NCBI GenBank assembly: GCA_002420005.1
Contig: DIHE01000031.1
Location: 386-34,018 of the forward strand
Direction: 5' to 3'
Length of the DNA: 33,633 bases
From: Holophagales bacterium UBA5704
Lineage (GTDB): Bacteria > Acidobacteriota > Thermoanaerobaculia > Multivoradales > UBA5704
Of this stretch, positions 26,174 to 33,633 are shown in pieces. The first letter of the stretch is position 1; each line of letters opens with the position of its first letter. The notes beneath the pieces are model-generated. The model saw nothing but the letters and a program-made list of their open reading frames with translations, searched no databases and was not told where the DNA came from. Both the position numbers and the translations under genes were made by a program.

Positions 26174-28477
26174 ATGCGCAAGCCGTACCGACTCGTCCCT
26201 GGACTCGCCGTTCTCTTTCTCTGCCTGACCCTGGCCCCTGCGGCCGGCGCCGCACCGGCGGAGCCGCGCATCGAGCGGATCGCCCAGGTAGGCCGGCTCT
26301 GGGGCTTCGTGCGGTATCTCCATCCGTACCTGGCCTATCGCGACGTCGACTGGGACGCCGCCCTGGTTCGAGCCTTGCCGGCCGTCGCCGACGCGCCGAG
26401 CCCCGAGGCCTACGCGGCGGCGGTGCAGACGATGCTCGATGCCTTGGGCGACCCGGTGACCCGGGTGCTGCCGCCGGAGAAGACGACGCCGCCACCGGCC
26501 ACCGCCGCGGACGGCGCCAAACCCACGGTCGTGCGGACCTTGGAGGGGGGCGCCGTGCTGTATGACGCCGGCGCGGTGGACAAGCTGGGGATCGAAGAGG
26601 TCTTCGCCGGTTTCGGCCCGATGACCCGGACGCTCGCGGAGGCCCCGGCGGTGATCATCGACCTGCGCGGCGCCACCGAGACGTCCGGTTTCTACGTTCG
26701 CTACGTGCTCGACGAAGTCCAGGGATTCCTGGTGCGTGCCCCGGCACGCGCGCCGACGGAGCGCTACCTTCTTCATTCCGGCTATCGGCCGCAGGACGGC
26801 TCCACCTCGGGGAGCTACTGGTCCGGCTTCGTGTCCTTGGCGGCCACCACCTTCACCCCGGCGGCCGGTTCCTCCGCCACTCCGCGCCGCGTGGTCTTTC
26901 TGGTCGGACCCGAAACCCTGCTGCCGCCGCTCGCCCTGGCGCTCCAGGCGGCGGGGGCCGCCAGCCTCGTCTCCGTGGGACCGCTCACGGAGGAGCGCGC
27001 CGTCACGTCGCGGGTCCTGGAGCTGGGGGAAGGCGTTCGGGTCCGTGTGCGGGTCGGCGAGATCCTCCCCCTCCCCGGGTGGCCCGGCCTGCATGCGGAC
27101 GTCGAGGTCCCGGCGGGCCAGGACGAGGCGACCCTGCTCGCCACGGCCCTCGCCGAAGCCCGGCGCCCTCCGGCGCCCCCGGAGGCAGCGGCTCCCCTCC
27201 CCGCGTTGCCGGAGGCGGTGTTCCGGCCCGACGCCACCTATCCGGAGATGCTGGAGCCGGACCTCGCCCACCGCCGGCTCGCGGTGATTCGCGCCTGGAA
27301 CGTGATCCACTTCTTCTATCCCTACCTGCACCTGCTCGACGACTGGGATGCCGTCCTCCCCGAGTTTCTGGCGCGCATGGAGACGGCCGCGAGCGGCCAG
27401 GACTATGCGCTGACGATCCAGGAGATGATGGCGCGGGTGGCCGATGGGCACACCTCGGTGGCGGGGCATCCGGCGCTGCTCGCCTTCTTCGGCGACTCCG
27501 GGTTGCCCTTGGAGATCCGCTGGGTGGAAGGCGCCGCCGTGGTCACCCGCATCCTCCACGAGGACGCCCGCGCCGCCGGCATCCAGATCGGCGATGCCAT
27601 CCTGGCCGTGGACGGCGAGCCCACCGCGGCCCGGATGGAACGCTTCCGCAAATACACCACCGGATCGACGGCCGCCTTCGTTCAGCAGCGCCTGTGCCGG
27701 TCGCTCACCCGCGGCGCGGCCGGCTCGATCGCCGTCCTCTCGCTTCAGGGTGTGGACGGCAAAGTCCGAGAGACGCGCCTGGAGCGCCGACGGCGGCCCG
27801 CCGCGCCGCCGGCCGACCCGAGCCCGGCGGTGCGCATCCTGCCGGGCAACATCGGCTATATGGACCTGACCCGTCTCGAGCTCCCCGAGGTACCGGCGGC
27901 TTTCGACACGGTGAAGGACACCCGTGGCCTGGTTCTCGACATGCGGGGGTATCCGAACGGAACGGCCTGGGCCATCGCACCGCGGATCAACACCCGCGGC
28001 GCCCGGGTGGGCGCCCAGTTCCGCCGCTCCCAGGTGATGGCCCTCTCCGCCGAGGAAGGAGAGGCCGGGTTCTATTTCGCGCAGCCGCTGCCCCCTCTGC
28101 CAACCGGCACGGCGCTCTACACCCGTCCCACGGTGATGCTGATCGACGACCGCGCGATCAGCCAGTCGGAGCATTCCGGCCTCTTTTTCGAGGCGGCGGC
28201 CGGCACGCGCTTCATCGGCACACCGACCGCCGGGGCCAACGGCGACGTCACCAGCTTCTCCCTCCCCGGCGGCCTTGTCGTCTACTTCACCGGCCACGAC
28301 GTGCGCCATGCCGACGGCGGCCAGCTCCAGCGCAAAGGCCTCACTCCCCACGTCGAGATCGCCCCGACCCGCGCCGGCCTGCACGCCGGCACGGACGAGG
28401 TGCTCGCCCGCGCCCTCGAAGACATCCAACAGACGCCAGCCCGCGAGGCCGGCACCCAGGAGACCCCGACACCATGA
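26174..28477 (+). CDS. Secreted S41-family peptidase with an internal duplication
   Basis: A 767-residue exported protein. The signal peptide is at residues 1-27 (LAVLFLCLTLAPAAGAA). Residues 33-100 and 368-435 are repeats of one module (LWGFVRYLHPYLAYRDVDWDA versus AWNVIHFFYPYLHLLDDWDA). The second half carries a PDZ domain (about 443-530) and the S41 core: LVLDMRGYPNG (587-595) and AISQSEHSG with the candidate nucleophile S663 or S665. The first half keeps VIIDLRG and a VVFLVGPE strand but lacks the serine motif, so it looks catalytically dead. Start ATG 26174 has GGAGG seven bases upstream. The stop overlaps the VOC gene (ATGA). The substrate is unknown. Confidence 0.9.
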   Translation: MRKPYRLVPGLAVLFLCLTLAPAAGAAPAEPRIERIAQVGRLWGFVRYLHPYLAYRDVDWDAALVRALPAVADAPSPEAYAAAVQTMLDALGDPVTRVLPPEKTTPPPATAADGAKPTVVRTLEGGAVLYDAGAVDKLGIEEVFAGFGPMTRTLAEAPAVIIDLRGATETSGFYVRYVLDEVQGFLVRAPARAPTERYLLHSGYRPQDGSTSGSYWSGFVSLAATTFTPAAGSSATPRRVVFLVGPETLLPPLALALQAAGAASLVSVGPLTEERAVTSRVLELGEGVRVRVRVGEILPLPGWPGLHADVEVPAGQDEATLLATALAEARRPPAPPEAAAPLPALPEAVFRPDATYPEMLEPDLAHRRLAVIRAWNVIHFFYPYLHLLDDWDAVLPEFLARMETAASGQDYALTIQEMMARVADGHTSVAGHPALLAFFGDSGLPLEIRWVEGAAVVTRILHEDARAAGIQIGDAILAVDGEPTAARMERFRKYTTGSTAAFVQQRLCRSLTRGAAGSIAVLSLQGVDGKVRETRLERRRRPAAPPADPSPAVRILPGNIGYMDLTRLELPEVPAAFDTVKDTRGLVLDMRGYPNGTAWAIAPRINTRGARVGAQFRRSQVMALSAEEGEAGFYFAQPLPPLPTGTALYTRPTVMLIDDRAISQSEHSGLFFEAAAGTRFIGTPTAGANGDVTSFSLPGGLVVYFTGHDVRHADGGQLQRKGLTPHVEIAPTRAGLHAGTDEVLARALEDIQQTPAREAGTQETPTP

Positions 28478-28866
28478 GCAACCGTCCTCCCGTAGGATCG
28501 ATCAGCTGGTTCGACCTGACCGTCGAGAATGCAGACGAAGTGCGGGCGTTCTATCGCAACGTCGTCGGCTGGACCGAGACGCCGCTCGACATGGGTGGTT
28601 ACAGCGACCACTGCATGAACCAGCCGGGAGACGGCAAGACCGTCGCCGGCATCTGCCACGCCCGGGGCGGCAATGCCGGCCTGCCCGCTCAATGGCTCCT
28701 CTACATCATCGTCGCCGACCTCGACGAGAGCCTGAAGCAGTGCGAAGCGGGCGGCGGCAAGGTGCTCCGCGGCCCCCTGAGCTACGGGGCCCAGGGTCGC
28801 TACGCGATCATCCAGGACCCGGCGGGGGCGGCGGCGGCGTTGTATCAGGTGACGGGGGCCGAGTAG
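28474..28866 (+). CDS. VOC / glyoxalase-like protein
   Basis: A 130-residue vicinal oxygen chelate-fold protein. It opens with ISWFDLTVENADEVRAFYRN and V-GW, the standard first half of the module. The second half is LLYIIVADLDESLKQCEAGGGKV followed by YAIIQDPAGAAAALYQ. Members include glyoxalases, dioxygenases and resistance proteins. The metal ligands cannot be assigned with confidence. The start overlaps the S41 peptidase stop by four bases, so the two are co-expressed. Confidence 0.9.
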   Translation: MSNRPPVGSISWFDLTVENADEVRAFYRNVVGWTETPLDMGGYSDHCMNQPGDGKTVAGICHARGGNAGLPAQWLLYIIVADLDESLKQCEAGGGKVLRGPLSYGAQGRYAIIQDPAGAAAALYQVTGAE

Positions 28867-28870
28867 AGCC

Positions 28871-29227
28871 CTATCCGCCCAACCGTCGGGCGAGCTGCTC
28901 GACGCGCTGGCGGTTCAGGTCCTCGGCGGGCGGCGCATGCATCTCCTGGCGGACGGCGGCGGCGACCCGCTGCTGGCGTTCGCCGTCGGAGACGGCGGAA
29001 GCATGCACGGCGTTCCAGGTCTGGCTGACCACGATGGTCTCCAGATTCTCCACCCGCTGAGAGAGTTGCCGGTTCGTCTGGCGCAGCTCCTCCACCGTCT
29101 TCTCGAGCTCGCGGTTGGAGGTCCCGAGGACGCGCTGCTGCGCCTGCAACCGCAAGAAATCCCGCAACGTCCGCCCGAGGATGGCGGCGATCGGGATGAG
29201 CACCCAGACCCAGGTCATGTTCTCCAT
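28871..29227 (-). CDS. Small membrane-anchored coiled-coil protein (PspB-like layout)
   Basis: A 118-residue protein. It has an N-terminal transmembrane helix (WVWVLIPIAAILG) followed by a heptad-rich coiled coil (ELEKTVEELRQTNRQLSQRV) to about residue 70 and a polar tail. This layout recalls PspB of the phage-shock response, but no PspA, PspC or PspF gene is in the window. The length is greater than the usual roughly 75 residues of PspB. ATG 29227 has a GGAGAGAGG tract upstream. A plausible TACAAT -10 lies at 29282-29277. Confidence 0.72.
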   Translation of the reverse strand: MENMTWVWVLIPIAAILGRTLRDFLRLQAQQRVLGTSNRELEKTVEELRQTNRQLSQRVENLETIVVSQTWNAVHASAVSDGERQQRVAAAVRQEMHAPPAEDLNRQRVEQLARRLGG

Positions 29228-29276
29228 GAGGCCTCTCTCCGTGGCGGCACGGGAGAAGCCTCGTGCCGGCGGCCTC

Positions 29277-29282
29277 ATTGTA
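29277..29282 (-). promoter_or_regulatory. Candidate -10 element (TACAAT) for the coiled-coil protein gene
   Basis: TACAAT on the minus strand gives a leader of roughly 43 bases before ATG 29227. The same hexamer precedes the ParA gene. No -35 box is clear. Confidence 0.35.
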
Positions 29283-29291
29283 CGGCGGCGG

Positions 29292-29331
29292 GGGCCTCAG
29301 GTTCTGGCCCCGGGGTTGGGCGGTGAGGCCC
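29292..29331. terminator. Possible hairpin downstream of the ADOP permease gene
   Basis: GGGCCTCA (29292-29299) and TGAGGCCC (29324-29331) form a perfect 8-base stem around a 24-base GC-rich loop, 22 bases past the permease stop on the minus strand. There is no T-run, so intrinsic termination is doubtful. Confidence 0.3.
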
Positions 29332-29353
29332 AGAGTAGGGCCGCCCGGTCCCT

Positions 29354-31837
29354 TCACCTGCGCAGCAGGACCACCGGCTCCACCGCGGCAGCCTTCTGGA
29401 CCGGCCACCAGCTCGCGGCGAGCGCGGCGACGGTGAGGAGGAGGGCGGTGGCGAGGAGGGCGGTGGGGTCGCCGGCTTCCATGCCGTAGAGCAGGCCCGC
29501 CAGGGGGAACGACAAGGCGTAGGCTCCGGCGAGGCCGAGCGCCAGGCCACAGGCGAAGACCCGCAGGACCTCGCGCAGGAAGAGCGCCACGACCTGCCCG
29601 CGGCGGGCGCCCAAGGCCAGGCGGAGGCCGATCTCCCGGACCCTTTGGCTCACCGAGAAGGCCACGAGGCCGGCGAGGCCGACCAGGGTGAGGAGGAGCG
29701 CCGCGCCGCCGAAGAAGGCCAGCAGTCCCGCTCCCAGGCGCGGCAGCGCGAGCTGCCGGCCGAGCACCTGCGGAATCGTCGAGGGGCGCAGGAGCGGCGC
29801 GCCCGGAGCGAGCGTACGGAGTGTGCGGAGGACCGGTTCGAGCACCACGTCGGGCCGGCCGGTGGTGCGGACGTGCAGGGTCAGCCGCGCCGCCCAGCTC
29901 TGCGCCAGCGGCCGGTAGACGTAGAGCGGCGTCTCCTCGCCGAGCGAGTTGTATTTCGCATCGCGCGCCACGCCGGCGACCTCCACCACCTCGTTCTCGG
30001 GCAGAAAGGTCATCCGGCGGCCGACCGGGCTCTCGCCGGGCCAGAGCTTCTCCGCCATGGTGCGGTTGACCACCACCACGGCGCGCCCCTCCGGCCGGTC
30101 GTCCTCCGTGAATCCCCGCCCCGCGAGAACCGGAATCCCCAAGGTGTCGAAATAGCCCATCCCCACGGTGTTCATCTGGACGATCGGGCTTTCCTCCACG
30201 GTCTTCCCCCCACCCTCCAGGACGGCGGTGCGCATCAGCCGCGGCGCATCCGGATCGAGCGGCAGGCTCGCCGCCACGGCCGCGGAGCGCACACCGGGGA
30301 GAGCCTCCACCTGCTCGACGATCCGGCGCACGAGCTGCCGCCCCTCTTCCGGGCCGAGCCCCTGGCCGTCGAGATCGAAGGTGACGGCCAGCAGGTCGTC
30401 CGTGGTGAAGCCGGGATCGATCTGGAGCGCATTGCGCAGGCTCCACAGGAAGAGGACGGTCGCCACCAGGCAGACCGTGGAGAGGGCGACCTGCCCGGCC
30501 ACCAGGACGCTGCGCAGCCCGAAACGCCGGAGCCCCGCCGCCGCGGCGTCGAAATCGCCGCGCAGCGCCGCGATCGGGGCGGAGCGCGACGCCTGGAGCG
30601 CCGGAGCGAGCCCGAAGACGAACGCGGCGACCAGGGACACACCGAAGGCGAACAGGAGCACACGGAGATCGAGAGGGACCTCCAGGGTCGCGGGAAGGAT
30701 CGGATTCTCGAATCCGAGCAGCGCCCGGCGCGCCCAGACGGCGAGGAGCACGCCCACGCCACCCGCCACCAGGGCGAGCACCAGGCTCTCGGCGAGAAGC
30801 TGGCGCACCAGCCGCCCGCGCGTCGCGCCCACGGCGAGCCGCACCGCCATCTCCCGCCGCCGCCCGGTGGCGCGCGCCAGCTGGAGGCCGGCGACATTGG
30901 CACAGGCGATCAGCAGCACCAGGCCGACGAGGGCGAGGAGGAGCGAGCCGGCGGCCAGAAAGGGACCCTGCTCGTTGGCGGAGATCGTCGCGCGGTCCAG
31001 GGGGATGAGGGCGAGCGACCGGCCGCGGTTGGACTCGGGAAAATCGCGGGCGAGCCGTTCGGCGAGCGCGCCCATCTCGGCCTGGGCCCGCTCCAGGCTC
31101 ACCCCCTCCTTGAGGCGGCCGACCGGCAGGAAGAGGAGCGGGCGGCGCAGGGTGAAGAACGGGCGGTAGACGCTGGGGAGGATCTGCGCATGCGCCGACA
31201 AGGGGACCCAGAGCTTCTGGCTCTCCAGCCGGCCGACGCCGGTAAAGGCGGCCGGGGCGACGCCGATGACGGTGAAGCCCAGACCGTTGATCTGCAGGGT
31301 CTGCCCGATCGCTCCCGGATCGGCGCCGAACCGGCTCCGCCAGAGCGCATCGCTCAGCACCACCACCGGCGGCCCGCCCTCCGTGCGGCTCTCCTCGGGA
31401 GCAAACGTGCGCCCGAGCGCCGCCTCGACGCCCAGGACGTCGAAGAAATTCCCCGCGACGAGCCCCGCCTCCACCTGCACGGGCTCCCCGTCCCCCGCCA
31501 GGCTCACCGCCACCGGCTGATAGGCGGCGAGCCCGGACCAGACGGAGCTCTCGTCCCGGTAGTCCTCATAGTTCGGGAACGAGACCGGAAAGTAGCCCGG
31601 TCCCTGCTTGGAGACCGTATGCACCAGCACCAACCGTCCCGGATCCGCCACCGCGACAGGCCGCAGGAACAGGGCGTTCATCAACGCAAACACCGTCACA
31701 TTGGCGCCGATGCCGAGCGCCAGCGACAGGACCGCGACCGCCGCGAAGCCGGGCGATCGCACGAACAGGCGCAGGCCATGGGCCATGTCACGGATGAGCT
31801 GTTCCACGTCGGGATCGGAGTCTATCACCCTGCCCAC
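29354..31837 (-). CDS. ADOP-family FtsX/MacB-like permease
   Basis: An 827-residue inner-membrane protein of the acidobacterial duplicated orphan permease type. It has an N-terminal helix with LRLFVRSPGFAAVAVLSLALGIGANVTVF split over the usual motif, a periplasmic MacB_PCD domain, an FtsX core of three helices (about residues 280-400), then a second periplasmic domain and a second FtsX core (about 695-815). No ABC ATPase gene is next to it, as usual for the family. Proposed roles are in macrolide or lipoprotein-type export or mechanotransmission, unproven for orphans. The start is GTG 31837. ATG 31786 is an alternative that would drop 17 residues. Confidence 0.93.
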   Translation of the reverse strand: MGRVIDSDPDVEQLIRDMAHGLRLFVRSPGFAAVAVLSLALGIGANVTVFALMNALFLRPVAVADPGRLVLVHTVSKQGPGYFPVSFPNYEDYRDESSVWSGLAAYQPVAVSLAGDGEPVQVEAGLVAGNFFDVLGVEAALGRTFAPEESRTEGGPPVVVLSDALWRSRFGADPGAIGQTLQINGLGFTVIGVAPAAFTGVGRLESQKLWVPLSAHAQILPSVYRPFFTLRRPLLFLPVGRLKEGVSLERAQAEMGALAERLARDFPESNRGRSLALIPLDRATISANEQGPFLAAGSLLLALVGLVLLIACANVAGLQLARATGRRREMAVRLAVGATRGRLVRQLLAESLVLALVAGGVGVLLAVWARRALLGFENPILPATLEVPLDLRVLLFAFGVSLVAAFVFGLAPALQASRSAPIAALRGDFDAAAAGLRRFGLRSVLVAGQVALSTVCLVATVLFLWSLRNALQIDPGFTTDDLLAVTFDLDGQGLGPEEGRQLVRRIVEQVEALPGVRSAAVAASLPLDPDAPRLMRTAVLEGGGKTVEESPIVQMNTVGMGYFDTLGIPVLAGRGFTEDDRPEGRAVVVVNRTMAEKLWPGESPVGRRMTFLPENEVVEVAGVARDAKYNSLGEETPLYVYRPLAQSWAARLTLHVRTTGRPDVVLEPVLRTLRTLAPGAPLLRPSTIPQVLGRQLALPRLGAGLLAFFGGAALLLTLVGLAGLVAFSVSQRVREIGLRLALGARRGQVVALFLREVLRVFACGLALGLAGAYALSFPLAGLLYGMEAGDPTALLATALLLTVAALAASWWPVQKAAAVEPVVLLRR

Positions 31838-31866
31838 AGGCCGGCTCCCGCCCGCAACGGCCGGTG

Positions 31867-31872
31867 TAGACT
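31867..31872 (+). promoter_or_regulatory. Candidate -10 element (TAGACT) before the DUF6922-like gene
   Basis: TAGACT ends 6 bases before ATG 31879, with no Shine-Dalgarno sequence between. The divergent gap to the ADOP gene is only 41 bases. The placement fits a leaderless transcript. Confidence 0.4.
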
Positions 31873-31878
31873 TTCACG

Positions 31879-32187
31879 ATGGACCTCCCGATCCCCGTGC
31901 GCCGGCTCTTCTGGGATACGGACATCCGAGCTGTGCGCTGGGACCGCCACCGGGAGGCGATCATCGGCCGCGTCCTCGCAAGCGGCACCTGGGCCGACGT
32001 GACCTGGCTGCGCAGGACGATCGGAGACCCGGCCCTCCGCGAGTGGATCTTGCAGAACGAGGGGCGCGGGCTCACCCCGCAACAGCTCCGCTTCTGGCAG
32101 CTCCTCCTCGACCTCCCCCGCCGCGAGGTCGACCGCTGGCTGCGCAGCCCGTCGCGGCAGGTCTGGGACCGGCGGACGGCGCCGTGA
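31879..32187 (+). CDS. DUF6922-like protein, probable antitoxin partner
   Basis: A 102-residue protein with the pattern LFWDTD, AIIGRVLASGTWADVTWL, LTPQQLRFWQLLLDLP. I associate this with DUF6922 proteins, which often precede an AbiEii-type nucleotidyltransferase. It overlaps the next start as GTGA, so the two are translated together. By gene order it would be the antitoxin or regulator, but no DNA-binding fold is obvious. Function is unproven. Confidence 0.75.
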   Translation: MDLPIPVRRLFWDTDIRAVRWDRHREAIIGRVLASGTWADVTWLRRTIGDPALREWILQNEGRGLTPQQLRFWQLLLDLPRREVDRWLRSPSRQVWDRRTAP

Positions 32188-32819
32188 GCTTCCATCCGGA
32201 GATTCTGCAGACCCGGCAGCAGGAGGTCCTGCGGCGCCTGGGGCCGGCGGCGAGCCGCCAGGGCTTCTACCTCGGCGGCGGCACCGCCATCGCGCTCCAT
32301 CTCGGGCACCGCCGCTCCGTCGACTTCGACTGGTTCCGCCAACCCCTCCTCGAAGAACCCCTGGAGCTCGCCCGCGAGTTGCAAGCGGCGGAGATCCCCT
32401 TCTCCACCGGCGGGACCCGGCGGAGCACGCTGCACGGGACCGTCCGCGGGGTCCGGGTGAGCTTCTTTCAGTTTCGCTACCGCCTGCTCGGTCCCCTCGT
32501 CCGCTGGCCGGAGGCCGGCTGCGAGCTTGCCGCGCTCGAAGACCTGGCCTGCATGAAGCTCTCGGCGATCAGCCAACGCGGCTCGCGCAAGGATTTCGTC
32601 GACCTCTTCGCCCTGGGCCGGCACGGCTTTTCCCTGCCGCAGATGCTCGGCTGGTACCGCGAGAAATTCGAGGTGGACGACCTCGCGCACCTCCTCTATG
32701 CCCTCGTCTACTTCGATGACGCCGACCAGGAGCCTCGGCCCACCCTGCTCTGGAAGCTACCCTGGCGCGAGGTCAAGGCGACGATCCGGGACTGGGTCCG
32801 GGCGATCGAGGCACCTTAG
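32184..32819 (+). CDS. AbiEii-like nucleotidyltransferase (putative toxin)
   Basis: A 211-residue nucleotidyltransferase-fold protein. The motif FYLGGGTAIALHLGHR (GG at 31-33) is followed by SVDFDWF with the acidic pair D47 and D49, which should hold the metals. A later MKLSAISQRGSRKDFVDLFAL is typical of the AbiEii/AbiGii toxin group. Known members add nucleotides to tRNA or other targets and can protect against phage. The start is GTG 32184, overlapping the partner stop. The role as a toxin is inferred from family and pairing. Confidence 0.87.
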   Translation: MSFHPEILQTRQQEVLRRLGPAASRQGFYLGGGTAIALHLGHRRSVDFDWFRQPLLEEPLELARELQAAEIPFSTGGTRRSTLHGTVRGVRVSFFQFRYRLLGPLVRWPEAGCELAALEDLACMKLSAISQRGSRKDFVDLFALGRHGFSLPQMLGWYREKFEVDDLAHLLYALVYFDDADQEPRPTLLWKLPWREVKATIRDWVRAIEAP

Positions 32820-32856
32820 CGCGCCTGGAGCCGCCTGTACGCCACGCCGAGTGAGT

Positions 32857-32862
32857 TAGACT
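32857..32862 (+). promoter_or_regulatory. Candidate -10 element (TAGACT) for the hicBA pair
   Basis: TAGACT lies 50 bases before the HicB ATG, giving an approximately 43-base leader that contains an AGGAG ribosome site. This is the third exact TAGACT upstream of a gene start in this window. Confidence 0.4.
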
Positions 32863-32912
32863 CTTGTCGGGCAGACTCGTCGACAGGTCTCAACCAACTC
32901 CAAGAGGAGCCT

Positions 32913-33128
32913 ATGATCTTTCACGTCACTCTTGAGCACGCAGAAGATGGCTGGGTGGTGGCCGAATGTCCGGCCTTGCCCGGCTGTGTCTCCCAGGGTG
33001 AAGACGAGAAGGTGGCTCTCGAGAATATTCGCGAGGCCATCACCGCTTGGTTGTGGGCGGAAGACCAGAAGGCTGTGTCCTCGCTCAGCCACGCTGAAGG
33101 GCGAGTTCCTCTGGTCGTAGCTGTCTAG
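32913..33128 (+). CDS. hicB: HicB-family antitoxin
   Basis: A 71-residue HicB protein with the degenerate RNase H-like fold. MIFHVTLEHAEDGWVVAECPALPGCVSQG is the family hallmark (split here: FHVTLEH, GWVVAECPALPGC), followed by EDEKVALENIREAI. It ends VPLVVAV without a C-terminal DNA-binding domain, as in the short HicB class that precedes hicA. AGGAG sits 5 bases upstream of the ATG. The partner starts three bases after the stop but is truncated. Confidence 0.92.
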   Translation: MIFHVTLEHAEDGWVVAECPALPGCVSQGEDEKVALENIREAITAWLWAEDQKAVSSLSHAEGRVPLVVAV

Positions 33129-33131
33129 CTC

Positions 33132-33275
33132 ATGGGCAAGCTCGGCAATATCTCCGGGAAAGAGGCGACCAAGGCCTTTCAGAAAGCAGGCTGGTCTCCC
33201 ATCGGCCAAGTCGGTAGCCACTTGGTGCTCGTCAAAGCCGGCGTCAGAGCCAACCTGTCGGTTCCTCAGCACACC
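33132..33275 (+). pseudogene. hicA: HicA-family toxin, C-terminally truncated
   Basis: The first 47 residues match HicA well: MGKLGNISGKEATKAFQKAG, then GSHLVLVKAG with the catalytic histidine H30, and LSVPQH. Intact HicA proteins continue with a roughly 15-25 residue helix after SVPQH. Here the reading changes to TRCPTMDRHARERV and runs on, out of register with any HicA, through the neighbouring palindromic element and antisense to the TPR gene. The frame stays open to 33578, so a longer chimeric product is possible. Loss of the terminal helix probably weakens or abolishes RNA cleavage, though the active-site histidine is kept. Confidence 0.8.
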
Positions 33276-33289
33276 CGATGCCCCACGAT

Positions 33290-33359
33290 GGACCGCCACG
33301 CGAGGGAGCGAGTCCCGAAGGGACGGCATCATAGAGCCTGGGGTGGGGACCCCAGGCTC
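33290..33359. repeat. REP-like palindromic element at the hicA / TPR gene junction
   Basis: A perfect 11-base stem (GAGCCTGGGGT 33334-33344, ACCCCAGGCTC 33349-33359) with a GGGG loop is preceded by a second small palindrome (GTCCCGAAGGGAC, 33312-33324). The outer edge of the stem contains the stop codon of the TPR gene on the minus strand. The two-hairpin layout resembles REP-type dispersed repeats. It may also act as a transcription end for both converging genes. Copy number is unknown. Confidence 0.7.
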
Positions 33360-33633
33360 ACCGCCCCGCCAGCCTCCCAAAGAACCGCCCGATCGCCGCA
33401 AGCGCCGCCCGGAGCCCAGAACCCGATGCGCCCATCTCCCGCCGGAGAGCCTCGGAGTTGGCTGAAAAGAGCTTCCGATGCGGGTGCTCGTAACCCGTGC
33501 GGCGCTCGAACTCGAGAAGGATCGCCAGCGCTCGACGCATCAGCGGCTCCGCCTCCACCAGACGGTTCGTCGACTTGAGCAACTGAGCCAGGTTGTTGAG
33601 ATCGGTGGCAACCTCGGGGTGTTCCGGCCCGAA
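33358..33633 (-). CDS. Tetratricopeptide repeat protein, C-terminal part only
   Basis: The last 91 residues of a TPR protein whose gene begins beyond the window. The first visible residues (FGPEHPEVATDLNNLAQLL) are the standard repeat of kinesin-light-chain-type TPR proteins, followed by EAEPLMRRALAILLEFE. The repeat array then breaks, and a short Arg/Ala-rich tail (LRAALAAIGRFFGRLAGR) ends the protein. Upstream domains, often NB-ARC, CHAT or TIR in such proteins, cannot be seen. The stop codon is inside the palindromic element. Confidence 0.88.
   Translation of the reverse strand, partial: FGPEHPEVATDLNNLAQLLKSTNRLVEAEPLMRRALAILLEFERRTGYEHPHRKLFSANSEALRREMGASGSGLRAALAAIGRFFGRLAGR

Noticed and set aside
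26108..28429. Minus-strand open frame opposite the S41 peptidase
   Set aside because: The composition is Gly/Arg/His-rich without motifs. The plus strand has a signal peptide, a ribosome site and S41 motifs.
29292..29331. Strong intrinsic terminator after the ADOP gene
   Set aside because: The stem is perfect, but the loop is long and no T-run follows, so I list it only as a weak candidate.
29645..32002. Plus-strand open frame opposite the ADOP permease
   Set aside because: It shows no hydrophobic or catalytic pattern, while the minus strand encodes a complete ADOP protein.

Overview
The window is very GC-rich, about 70% or more over most genes, with densely packed genes. An ADOP-type orphan FtsX/MacB permease (29354-31837) and a membrane-anchored winged-helix/TolB-like/TPR regulator (13939-16968) are both characteristic of Acidobacteriota. 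I infer an acidobacterium, possibly of the Thermoanaerobaculia/Holophagae type, but no rRNA or ribosomal protein gene is present to confirm this. I found no tRNA, rRNA, CRISPR array or transposase.

Left block (1-13791, all minus strand, read right to left). A type I export module comes first: HlyD-type adaptor, C39-peptidase ABC exporter, then a second ABC exporter. The three genes are joined by 4-base start/stop overlaps. Next is a 938-residue protein joining an acyl carrier domain, a fatty-acyl-AMP ligase and a PlsC acyltransferase. A restriction enzyme-like/DNA methyltransferase pair of visibly lower GC follows. Then come a wax ester synthase/diacylglycerol acyltransferase, a THI5/NMT1-like periplasmic binding protein, and the start of its ABC ATPase, which runs off the window. 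The block couples lipid activation and esterification with peptide-type export, and the restriction-modification pair looks like an insertion between the two lipid genes.

Middle block (13939-23158). The membrane-bound regulator is divergent from the export module across a 147-base gap. It converges with a minus-strand cluster of four: an APC amino-acid permease, a PLP aminotransferase, a bacterial PH-domain/SHOCT protein, and a 1037-residue helicase. The helicase carries a C-terminal DEDDy exonuclease, so it looks like MrfA and MrfB of the Bacillus excision-repair pathway fused into one chain.

Right block (23249-33633). It holds an orphan ParA ATPase, a DinB/esterase fusion, a VapBC-like toxin-antitoxin pair, and an internally duplicated S41 peptidase overlapping a VOC/glyoxalase gene. 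These are followed by a small PspB-like coiled-coil membrane protein, the ADOP permease, a DUF6922-like/AbiEii-like nucleotidyltransferase pair, a HicB-HicA pair whose HicA lost its C-terminus next to a palindromic element, and the 3' end of a TPR protein gene.

Three palindromic elements of the dispersed-repeat kind are visible. Two lie in frame inside protein linkers (in the C39 exporter and in the helicase-exonuclease) and one lies between hicA and the TPR gene. Several genes without a Shine-Dalgarno sequence have a TAGACT/GATACT/AATACT hexamer 6-7 bases before the start codon, which suggests leaderless transcripts.
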